The position numbers and the translations under genes are program-made. A stretch of DNA of 8,263 nucleotides, from contig WTGE01000020.1 in assembly GCA_011525445.1 (NCBI GenBank), positions 1 through 8,263 of the forward strand, written 5' to 3'. The stretch comes from Synechococcus sp. CO36386bin_37 (GTDB taxonomy: Bacteria > Cyanobacteriota > Cyanobacteriia > PCC-6307 > Cyanobiaceae). The notes beneath the pieces were generated by a model. It was not told where the DNA came from, ran no database searches, and was given only the letters and a program-made list of their open reading frames with translations. This document shows, piece after piece, positions 1 to 6,014 of this stretch. How positions within the stretch are numbered: position 1 is the first letter of the stretch; every line of letters starts with the position of its first letter.

Positions 1-139
1 CGGCAAAGCATTCGCCGATGTTGGGGCAGCTGGCTTCCTGGCAGACCGTGTTCAGGTTCAGGTCGAGCAGGAGATCAGCAACGGCGCCGATGCGCTCCCG
101 CTGCGGTGCTTTGACGCGCAACCACTCGGGCTTGAGCAC
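1..139 (-). CDS. lipA: Lipoyl synthase (LipA), N-terminal part; gene runs off the left edge
   Basis: Lipoyl synthase is a radical-SAM enzyme that inserts two sulfur atoms into octanoyl groups on lipoyl-dependent enzymes such as pyruvate dehydrogenase and the glycine cleavage H protein. The visible 46 residues begin [12 protein letters not shown] and reach [16 protein letters not shown]. That second segment is the family's N-terminal Cys-x4-Cys-x5-Cys motif, which binds the auxiliary iron-sulfur cluster that donates the sulfur. The radical-SAM CxxxCxxC motif lies outside the window. The start is taken as GTG at 139-137: the in-frame codons upstream are GCC, TCA, CGT and TCC, then a TGA at 154-152, so no other common start is available. 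No Shine-Dalgarno sequence is seen. Composition is GC-rich, unlike the DNA to the right of the tRNA. The gene is transcribed away from the tRNA. Identity is secure; the GTG start is likely. Confidence 0.95.
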   Translation of the reverse strand, partial: MLKPEWLRVKAPQRERIGAVADLLLDLNLNTVCQEASCPNIGECFA

Positions 140-152
140 GGCTGAACGGGAT

Positions 153-161
153 CAATTCATG
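153..161 (-). repeat. CATGAATTG word, copy left of tRNA-Pro
   Basis: On the minus strand this reads CATGAATTG followed by A and T. The same nine bases recur at 301-309 (minus), 1168-1176 (plus) and 1278-1286 (plus), and a shorter match CAATTCAT lies at 1211-1218. This copy sits between the lipA start and the tRNA. Four copies in about 1.1 kb is more than chance would predict for a nine-base word, but the word is AT-rich and its role is unknown. Confidence 0.5.
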
Positions 162-223
162 ACCCTACCGGGGCGTCGGGGTTCTCCTGGCTGAAGGAAG
201 GCAATCTCCTAAGATGAACTGAT

Positions 224-297
224 CGGGATGTGGCGCAGCTTGGTAGCGCACTTCGTTCGGGACGAAGGGGCCGCAGGTTCGAATCCTGTCATCCCGA
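224..297 (+). tRNA. tRNA-Pro, anticodon CGG
   Basis: A complete 74-base cloverleaf can be drawn. The acceptor stem CGGGATG (224-230) pairs with CATCCCG (290-296), with discriminator base A297. The D arm carries GCGC/GCGC around AGCTTGGTA. The anticodon stem CTTCG/CGAAG encloses the loop TTCGGGA, giving anticodon CGG for the proline codon CCG. The T arm holds GGTTCGAATCC. The sequence closely resembles bacterial tRNA-Pro(CGG) as remembered from E. coli. CCA is not encoded, so it must be added after transcription. A weak -10-like TAAGAT lies at 210-215 without a good -35. GC-rich DNA ends here and AT-rich, gene-poor DNA begins immediately downstream, so this tRNA is a candidate island integration site. 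Confidence 0.97.
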
Positions 298-300
298 TTG

Positions 301-309
301 CAATTCATG
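301..309 (-). repeat. CATGAATTG word, copy right of tRNA-Pro
   Basis: It lies three bases after the tRNA and is in the same orientation as the copy at 153-161, so the tRNA gene is bracketed by direct copies 148 bases apart. It shares the nine-base core; the tenth base differs (C instead of A on the minus strand). Confidence 0.5.
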
Positions 310-586
310 TCTGTTCGTAGTGAATGGCCGACTCTAATCTGCCGTATCAGAGGAAACGCAGATGGTCAAATATTGCCGATAAACTCTACTCATGATTTGC
401 TAGATAGATTGATTCGCTTGTTTGCGGATGCTTTTTATGTGATATTGCTAATGCGGCTTGCATCACTGTCGAACTGGGAAATTGCTGAAAGGATGCTTGA
501 TCGGTAAATAAATCGTTGAATCAAGTTACTCAAAAATTCAATTCTACGGCTTAAAACGGTGTTCAGTTGTTTGTGGAAAAACAGAA

Positions 587-600
587 CATCGACCTCGATG
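587..600. repeat. Perfect inverted repeat CATCGA-CC-TCGATG
   Basis: Six-base arms are separated by two bases, with no extension of symmetry outside. The two-base loop is too tight for a good RNA hairpin, so a protein-binding dyad is more plausible than a terminator, and no T run follows. Function is unknown. Confidence 0.4.
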
Positions 601-733
601 CTTGAGAGATTAATTTAAAATATTTTAGAAATTGTGCGAAATAACCTAACCTTCCGGTGGTATCAATGCACTTCGCTATCGCCATCTATTTATTGCCCTC
701 TTACGTGCAACAGTATTAGCTTAAGTATGTCCA

Positions 734-761
734 TCAACAAATGATCTCTATCATTGCTTGA
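734..761. repeat. Imperfect inverted repeat TCAA-CA-AATGAT / ATCATT-GC-TTGA
   Basis: Inner arms AATGAT (740-745) and ATCATT (750-755) are perfectly complementary around CTCT. A two-by-two internal loop separates them from outer arms TCAA (734-737) and TTGA (758-761). This could form a ten-pair stem-loop in RNA or act as a dyad operator. The arms recall half-sites of a Fur box, but the spacing of four differs from the classic arrangement. Confidence 0.4.
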
Positions 762-1167
762 GGCAAGATTAATTATTCAGCAGTATCGACAGAATCTGCC
801 AATAACCGGCTACGGCATGCATTGCTGGTTTTGTGAAATCTTGTTTTATTTTAGCGAACGAGTGTAGCTATATTTCTAGAAAATTGCATCGCTCAATCGG
901 AACTGGTATCAACATTGTCGCCCCTTTGTTTTGCAGGGTGATCATTTTGGCTAGGCTTCGTTAAACATATGTAGGTATTTTAGTGAGCAATGCTACAGGC
1001 TGTTTCAGCTCCTGCTTTCAAATCCCTGGTCATGAAAGTCAGTTAAGTCGACAGAAAGTATTGGTTGCGATTTTAAAGCTAAAACACCTTAGACCTGAAA
1101 GTTGCTCAGGGTTGTTCAGAGGTATAAATGCTTTGAATGAATATTTGCTAGAAAGTCGCTCTCAGCC

Positions 1168-1178
1168 CATGAATTGAT
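1168..1178 (+). repeat. CATGAATTGAT word, third copy
   Basis: The plus-strand copy matches the copy at 151-161 over eleven bases in inverted orientation, and it matches 1278-1287 over ten bases in direct orientation, 110 bases away. It spans the end of the small open frame that stops at 1177. Confidence 0.45.
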
Positions 1179-1277
1179 GCTATTATTTTATTTTAGTTTT
1201 CGTTCTGCGGCAATTCATAATTAGCACCTCTCTAGTACTCACGCGTCTTTGCATTCCAGCAGACCGTTGATCAGCTT

Positions 1278-1287
1278 CATGAATTGA
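1278..1287 (+). repeat. CATGAATTGA word, fourth copy
   Basis: A ten-base match to 1168-1177. It lies 24 bases upstream of the candidate -35 element of the giant gene, so a regulatory role is possible but not demonstrated. It includes the eight-base palindrome TTCATGAA. Confidence 0.45.
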
Positions 1288-1305
1288 CTGAAATGGCGAC
1301 TAATG

Positions 1306-1326
1306 TAGGGATGACAAGAATCCCTA
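1306..1326. promoter_or_regulatory. Dyad TAGGGAT-N7-ATCCCTA overlapping the candidate -35
   Basis: Seven-base arms are perfectly complementary around a seven-base centre. The dyad covers the putative -35 hexamer at 1311-1316, the geometry expected of a repressor or activator site. It is followed by a direct CTAGG repeat (1324-1328 and 1333-1337). No known regulator can be assigned. Confidence 0.35.
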
Positions 1327-1339
1327 GGCTGGCTAGGAT
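1311..1339 (+). promoter_or_regulatory. Candidate sigma-70-type promoter for the Calx-beta gene
   Basis: ATGACA (1311-1316, five of six matches to TTGACA) is followed after exactly 17 bases by TAGGAT (1334-1339, four of six matches to TATAAT). Initiation would fall near 1346 and leave a leader of about 65 bases before the ATG at 1413. The -35 element lies inside the dyad TAGGGAT-N7-ATCCCTA (1306-1326), which could be an operator. This is sequence inspection only; AT-rich DNA offers many chance matches. Confidence 0.35.
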
Positions 1340-1412
1340 ATGCTTATAGCTCTCAAAATTTATCTCCTCTTCCTGCAAGAAGGGATTATTTGTTCATTAT
1401 TACTGCAGATTC

Positions 1413-4400
1413 ATGGTTTTTCCATCAAGCTTCGACGGAAATCTTGGCCCTGACACCCATCGTGATATTTCAATATTTGATCGACGACCTCTGCGACGGG
1501 ATGAGGTCCCTAGCTCGACTTACTCGGTGAGTTCTAGTGGTGACGTTGTGGAAGGAGATGATATTGAATTTGTGATTCGCCGCAGTGGCGGTCTGACATC
1601 TGCTGGTTCAGTGCAGTTTCAGGTTAAAAGTGGAAGCGCCAAGCTCGAGGAAGATTTTTTGACAGTCGATGGATATCAAACAATTAATTTTGATGCTTTA
1701 GAAGCACCTTCAGTAAACTACGTCGAGAAAATCATAACTGTTGCCACGGTTGATGATGAAGAAATAGAGATGGACGAGTTTCTTATGGCGATGTTGCGCC
1801 CGAGTTCTCCATATGACCAGATCGCGGCAATGACTGCGCGAGCCGTCATTGAAAACAATGATGAAATTGCTAAATATTCCATGTCGTTTGATTCTAAAAG
1901 AATCGAAGAAGGTGAATCTCTTGTCTTTGACATTAATCGCACATCTGATCAGAGAAGTGCCGAGATTTTATTATCGTTAAAAAGTAGTGGAGCAGATATC
2001 GGCGCAGATATTATAGATATTGGCGTGATGTCCATTGATTTCCAAGCTGGCCAGTCGAGCAACACCATAACTCTGGAAACGATTGATGACGAAGAGGTTG
2101 AAATATCGGAAGGCTTCTTTGTTCGAATTGATTCTGAGTCCAAGGTAGAACAAATCGACAATGGTATTCAATATATTGAGATTGAAGATAATGATGAGCC
2201 CTCAGACTTTACGCTCCTTCAGCCAAGTTCGGCAAGTGAGGGTGATGGTGTTGTATTTACGATCGAGAGATCTGGGGACACATCTAGAAATGGTTCCGTT
2301 TATTTCTGGACGAAAAATGGAACAACGAAAAAGTTAGATTTCACATCGCCAGAATTAATCGGTGAAAAACAACTGGTTAGCTTCGAGGCTGAATCGACTC
2401 AGATGACAGTTACTGTTGATACATTCGATGATGATGCCGTGGAAGATGATGAGTTCTTTTATGGATTTATCAAGCCATTCCAAATTGAAGATCGCATTCT
2501 AAAGAGTTCGCGTAAAGCAGAGATTGTCGATGATGATGTTCCTGTTGAGTATTCTTTTAAAGTCGGAATTGTTGACGATGAGGGCGTTTTTCAGGAAACC
2601 AATGACTTTACAGAAAGTGATGAAATTACGTTCGAGATTTCTCGCTCGAGAATCGTCAGTGGGGGCTCAGTTGATCTAAAGCTCCGTAGTGCAACGGCCA
2701 AGTCTGATAAAGATTTCCTCTTGCCAATCCTGCGCACGAATGAAACAAATTTGGGTCAAGTTTTTTTCGATGACGACAAACTTAGTGCACTAGTTACTGT
2801 TGAGACTATTGATGATTTTTCGGTTGAGGGTGATGAATTTTTCTTTGCTTCGTTGAAGGCTAACAATCGTACAGATGTGATTGCTGGTAGGAGGCAACAG
2901 ATCAACATCCAGGATGATGACACTGAGGTTACATATGCCTTGTCATTTATTCCATTAGTTGTGGATGAAAATGGTGATGTGCAGGAGCTTGATGCGGTCG
3001 TTGGAGATGATGCAGAGGTTACTGAAGGTGGAACTGCACGATTGAGAATTTCTCGCAGCGGAGGTGATCTTGACGCTCCTGGACAAGTTAAACTGCGTAC
3101 AATGGCGGGAAATGCCAAAGATTCTGTTGATTATATTGGCGTAGACAAACAGGTGATTGTTATTCCGGCAGGATCTACCGAATATACAGTAGATATTGAA
3201 ATAAGCGAAGATTATAAGGTTGAAAGGGATGAATCATTTAGTGCAGTGATCAAACCAGTCGGAAAGCGAGATAAGATTCAAAATCGACAGCAGACAATAA
3301 CAATTCTTGATGATGATGAACCTGCTGTTTTTAGTATATCTGCTGACGAGACTGAGATTCAAGAAGCTGGCGAGGCAGTCTTGACGGTTTCAAAAACAGG
3401 TGGGGAAGGCCGGACGAGCTCTGCTGTTATATCTACAGGAAGCGATAGCGCACGAGCAGGAAAAGATTTTGAAAAGAACGTACTACAGGTCGATTTTGAA
3501 CCAGGTGATTCTACAAGCAAGACCATTACAATACCAATGATTGATGATGAAAAAGTTGAGACTGATGAGGAATCCTTTGTCGTCAATATCAAGCCGAAAG
3601 AAGGGCAGGATTCAGTTGATGATCGCAATTCGAGTATAGAGTTCGAAATTATTGATAATGATACTCCCGCTGAATTCAGTATTGCAGCAGATCCTCAGAA
3701 TATTGATGGTGATGGCAATGCCTTTGTTAATGAAGCAGGTGAATTCGTTTTTGTAGTGACAAAAGCTTCAGGGGGAGAAGGTCGTACTAGCTCTATTGTC
3801 ATTAAAACAACCGACGGTACTGCCAAATCAGGTAAAGATTATGCGGCTATCAATAATGCTCAGATTGATTTCACTCCTGACGGTCCAACTATCGCGACGA
3901 TCACAATTCAAACTGGTGATGATGAAAAAATAGAAGGTGGCAGCGAATCAGGAGAGAATTTCTATATTGATGTGAGAACTCTTGATTCTGTAGATTCCAT
4001 CAGGGATAATGAGTCACGCCTTGATATTTCAATTACAGACGATGATGAGCCAGCCGAATTTAGTATCACAACGTCTGAAACAGAGGTCATAGAGGGAGAG
4101 GATATTGTATTGGAGGTTTCAAGGTCTGGAGGAGAAGGGCGTAGCAGTACAATCATTTTAACGACTTCAAATGGTAGCGCTCAATTTGGACGCGACTATA
4201 AAAAGCAAAGTCGTGAATTTGTCTTTTTGTCAGATTCGGATGAATCTCAGTATTTCACGATCGAAACAGTTGACGACGAAAGCATTGAGGGTGATTCAAC
4301 TTCAAAGGAAGACTTTTCTGTGAAATTTGAAGTTGTTGATCCTTTGGATAGTATAAATGGGAGTGAAGATATTGAGCTTACCATCGTTGATGATGATAAG

Positions 4401-5540
4401 CCTGCAGTATTTGATATTTCAGCAGCTGAGACTAATCAAGACGATAATGGTAAAGACTTCAAGGTTGATGAGGCTGGTTTCATTGAACTGACGATTGAAA
4501 AAACTGGAGGAGAAGGCCGCACAAGCTTCGTTTATGTATCAACAAAAAATGCAACTGCGCGGTCCGGTGCTGATTACACAGGGTTGAGAGCTGAACTTGA
4601 ATTCTCGGAAGACGAGGTAAGTAAAACTTTAACGATTCAAACGACTGCTGATGAGGAAATAGAAGGAGGAGATGGTTTTGGGGAAGAATTTCTTTTTAGG
4701 GTCAAACCCCTAGATGAAGCCGATTCTGTCAATGGTGACTCAAGCCGTAAGATAACAATTATCGATGATGATGAACCGGCTCAATTTAATATCTCCGTGG
4801 CCGATGCTAATTTAGATGAAAATGACAAAGACTTTAAGCTTAATGAAGGTGATTCAATGGTGGTGACGATTGAAAAAACAGGAGGACAAGGCCGAACCAG
4901 TACTTTATTTGTAAAGACCAAGAATGGTAGTGCTTCTGCTGGCAGCAACAGTGACTATGTCGCGCAGAAAGTAGAGTTGGTATTTCCCGAAGGTGTTATG
5001 AGTCAGACGCTAACATTAGAAACCAATGGTGATGAACTCATCGAAGGTGGCGATGACATTGGGGAGACTTTTGATTTGAAGATGAAGGTTCTTGATGAGG
5101 CTGATGAGATTATTGGTGGATCAAGTCGCATCGTAACTATTGTCGATGATGATGAGCCAGCCGAATTCAGTATTTCAGCTGCTGAAACTGATGTTGACGA
5201 GGGTGACAATGTTTTGATTACAATTGCAAAAACAGGCGGTGATGGAAGGTCAAGTAAAGTGCGTGTTGTCACGAAGAATGGAAGTGCACGATCAGGCAGT
5301 GATTATGAGGCCATTGAATCCCAAGATATTACTTTTGATGCTGACGACTTCAGTGAAATAATAACAATTCAAACCTTCGCTGATGAGGAGGTTGAGGGCA
5401 GTGGTGACTCTGGTGAAAATTTCTTTTTTGATATCAAGCCTCTTAATCAGCTTGACTCGATTGACGGAGATACTCGGCTTACACTTACTATTCTTGATCC
5501 GGTTGCTGGTTCCGATTCCAATGTTGTCTCTGAAGCCTGA
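1413..5540 (+). CDS. Giant acidic Calx-beta repeat protein, probably extracellular, 1375 aa
   Basis: Calx-beta domains are immunoglobulin-like beta sandwiches of about 110 residues that bind calcium through acidic loops; they occur in Na/Ca exchangers and in many bacterial adhesins. After a 35-residue N-terminal segment, 11 units run in tandem from about residue 36 to 1363. Each has an edge strand of the AEFSI type, an acidic turn such as DDEEVE, and a closing DDDEP-like turn. A 12-residue tail follows. The protein has no cysteine and appears to have a single Trp (299) and a single His (16). No signal peptide, membrane helix or RTX nonapeptides are seen; type I secretion is possible but unproven. 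ATG 1413 is the only common start after the in-frame TAG at 1347, and it lacks a close Shine-Dalgarno sequence. Codons are AT-rich, unlike lipA or the porin, suggesting acquired DNA. A surface or adhesion role is inferred. Confidence 0.93.
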   Translation: MVFPSSFDGNLGPDTHRDISIFDRRPLRRDEVPSSTYSVSSSGDVVEGDDIEFVIRRSGGLTSAGSVQFQVKSGSAKLEEDFLTVDGYQTINFDALEAPSVNYVEKIITVATVDDEEIEMDEFLMAMLRPSSPYDQIAAMTARAVIENNDEIAKYSMSFDSKRIEEGESLVFDINRTSDQRSAEILLSLKSSGADIGADIIDIGVMSIDFQAGQSSNTITLETIDDEEVEISEGFFVRIDSESKVEQIDNGIQYIEIEDNDEPSDFTLLQPSSASEGDGVVFTIERSGDTSRNGSVYFWTKNGTTKKLDFTSPELIGEKQLVSFEAESTQMTVTVDTFDDDAVEDDEFFYGFIKPFQIEDRILKSSRKAEIVDDDVPVEYSFKVGIVDDEGVFQETNDFTESDEITFEISRSRIVSGGSVDLKLRSATAKSDKDFLLPILRTNETNLGQVFFDDDKLSALVTVETIDDFSVEGDEFFFASLKANNRTDVIAGRRQQINIQDDDTEVTYALSFIPLVVDENGDVQELDAVVGDDAEVTEGGTARLRISRSGGDLDAPGQVKLRTMAGNAKDSVDYIGVDKQVIVIPAGSTEYTVDIEISEDYKVERDESFSAVIKPVGKRDKIQNRQQTITILDDDEPAVFSISADETEIQEAGEAVLTVSKTGGEGRTSSAVISTGSDSARAGKDFEKNVLQVDFEPGDSTSKTITIPMIDDEKVETDEESFVVNIKPKEGQDSVDDRNSSIEFEIIDNDTPAEFSIAADPQNIDGDGNAFVNEAGEFVFVVTKASGGEGRTSSIVIKTTDGTAKSGKDYAAINNAQIDFTPDGPTIATITIQTGDDEKIEGGSESGENFYIDVRTLDSVDSIRDNESRLDISITDDDEPAEFSITTSETEVIEGEDIVLEVSRSGGEGRSSTIILTTSNGSAQFGRDYKKQSREFVFLSDSDESQYFTIETVDDESIEGDSTSKEDFSVKFEVVDPLDSINGSEDIELTIVDDDKPAVFDISAAETNQDDNGKDFKVDEAGFIELTIEKTGGEGRTSFVYVSTKNATARSGADYTGLRAELEFSEDEVSKTLTIQTTADEEIEGGDGFGEEFLFRVKPLDEADSVNGDSSRKITIIDDDEPAQFNISVADANLDENDKDFKLNEGDSMVVTIEKTGGQGRTSTLFVKTKNGSASAGSNSDYVAQKVELVFPEGVMSQTLTLETNGDELIEGGDDIGETFDLKMKVLDEADEIIGGSSRIVTIVDDDEPAEFSISAAETDVDEGDNVLITIAKTGGDGRSSKVRVVTKNGSARSGSDYEAIESQDITFDADDFSEIITIQTFADEEVEGSGDSGENFFFDIKPLNQLDSIDGDTRLTLTILDPVAGSDSNVVSEA
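1518..3323 (+). repeat. Calx-beta units 1-5 (divergent class)
   Basis: Unit boundaries in residues are roughly 36-151, 153-263, 264-377, 378-505 and 506-637. These units lack the GG-x-GR-[ST]-S signature of the later ones; the equivalent loops read RSGGLTSAGS, TSDQRSA, RSGDTSRNGS, SRIVSGGS and SGGDLDAPGQ. After the acidic turn they go straight into the next strand (for example EMDEF, EDDEF, EGDEF). Units 4 and 5 carry extra acidic loops of about 13-20 residues. Low mutual similarity suggests older duplications. Confidence 0.85.
3324..5501 (+). repeat. Calx-beta units 6-11 (homogenised class)
   Basis: Unit boundaries in residues are roughly 638-752, 753-880, 881-997, 998-1122, 1123-1249 and 1250-1363. 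All six share a TGGEGRTSS-like loop. Units 7-11 also carry a longer loop after the acidic turn, such as EGGSESGENF. At the DNA level 4041-4060 and 5148-5167 are identical over 20 bases at the starts of units 8 and 11, so these units are recent duplicates or have undergone gene conversion. Units 7, 9 and 10 carry an additional Asp/Asn-rich loop. Confidence 0.85.
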
Positions 5541-5795
5541 TTTTTACTTTGCTTAATTTGGTTTGGTGAATCATTTTTGTGGCGGTGTGCACCGATAATT
5601 CCTGATGATGTCTCAATCAGGTTTGAGAAGTTTAAATTGAATTATTCCATCAATTTTAAAAGGCTGTCTCGCTTTTTTGAGCATGTTTCGCTTTCTGAAT
5701 GTGAATCGTCTTTTGAAATTGTGTTTGCACTTTGGTGTGACGGCAGGGCGAAAGAGTGATTTTTTGTGCGTAAGGAAAGCTCTTTAATATGCTGA
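5541..5795. other. AT-rich spacer between the convergent giant gene and the 72-residue gene
   Basis: Two genes on opposite strands end at its edges, so at least one terminator is expected, but no GC-rich stem followed by a T run is apparent. The small palindrome CGGTGTGCACCG (5583-5594) has almost no loop. AAAGAG (5751-5756) and CTCTTT (5780-5785) form a long-loop inverted repeat at the right end, too weak to call. A TTG-initiated open frame at 5577-5759 (60 codons) has no supporting evidence. Confidence 0.5.
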
Positions 5796-6014
5796 TTACC
5801 GGCTGAGTCGACCTAGGACGAAACCTGCACCACTGCCAATCAGGCCTGCCTGCAGTTGCCAAATCAATTTACGGTTTTGCCACGCAGCTCTGTGAAGCCA
5901 GATTCCTGAACCAATGGCGGCAATAATGAACAAGGTCACAATTGATCTGTTGAGAAATTTACCCCCATTGGCATCTGCTTCTGAAGTTGAAGGTCTTTGT
6001 TCAAATGTCGACAT
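5796..6014 (-). CDS. Small two-helix membrane protein, 72 aa, unknown function
   Basis: This family is not recognised by name. Residues 1-23 are polar (MSTFEQRPSTSEADANGGKF...). A hydrophobic segment at about 24-41 (SIVTLFIIAAIGSGIWLH) is predicted to cross the membrane. A basic, polar turn (HRAAWQNRK) leads to a second helix at about 51-70 with small residues at G60, G64 and G68, a GxxxGxxxG glycine-zipper pattern that favours tight helix packing; the protein ends GRLSR. A helical hairpin in the inner or thylakoid membrane is inferred. ATG 6014 overlaps the last 14 bases of the upstream gene and is preceded by AAAGGA (6024-6019), which supports both the start and translational coupling. Its coding status is fairly likely because the protein is well organised and the overlap is operon-like. 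Confidence 0.7.
   Translation of the reverse strand: MSTFEQRPSTSEADANGGKFLNRSIVTLFIIAAIGSGIWLHRAAWQNRKLIWQLQAGLIGSGAGFVLGRLSR

Larger units (their letters stand above)
298..1412. other. AT-rich, gene-poor region between tRNA-Pro and the giant Calx-beta gene
   Basis: About 1.1 kb with no gene that can be recognised. Two short open frames exist: 298-507 (TTG start, 69 codons, beginning at the base after the tRNA) and 983-1177 (GTG start, 64 codons). Neither resembles a known family, and neither has a Shine-Dalgarno sequence or a convincing coding pattern. The composition matches the giant gene downstream rather than lipA on the left. The region holds several inverted repeats (587-600, 734-761, 873-882, 1306-1326), a direct repeat TTTTATTTTAG (844-854 and 1186-1196), copies of the word CATGAATTG, and a possible promoter at 1311-1339. 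No integrase, transposase or remnant of one was seen. It could be decayed mobile DNA or a long regulatory region. Confidence 0.6.

Noticed and set aside
298..507. 69-codon open frame starting immediately after the tRNA
   Set aside because: TTG start, no Shine-Dalgarno sequence, no recognisable motif and no integrase signature; may be chance in AT-rich DNA.
740..755. AATGAT-N4-ATCATT as a Fur box
   Set aside because: Spacing of four between arms differs from the classic 7-1-7 or hexamer-array arrangement, and no iron gene follows.
983..1177. 64-codon open frame (GTG start) ending SRSQPMN
   Set aside because: No family resemblance and no ribosome site; kept only as a note in the gene-poor region.
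2756..3118. 120-codon antisense frame inside the Calx-beta gene
   Set aside because: Ser/Pro-rich product typical of reading the complement of Asp/Glu-rich codons; a shadow of the real gene, like the other antisense frames at 1718-1942, 3359-3628 and 5003-5272.
3396..5260. Gly-rich TGGEGRTSS loops as RTX calcium repeats
   Set aside because: They occur once per unit, not in tandem nonapeptides, and do not follow GGxGxDxUx; hence no RTX type I signature.
5583..5594. CGGTGTGCACCG as a terminator for the giant gene
   Set aside because: Near-zero loop and no T run after it.
5577..5759. 60-codon open frame after the giant gene
   Set aside because: TTG start, no motif, no ribosome site; lies in AT-rich spacer.
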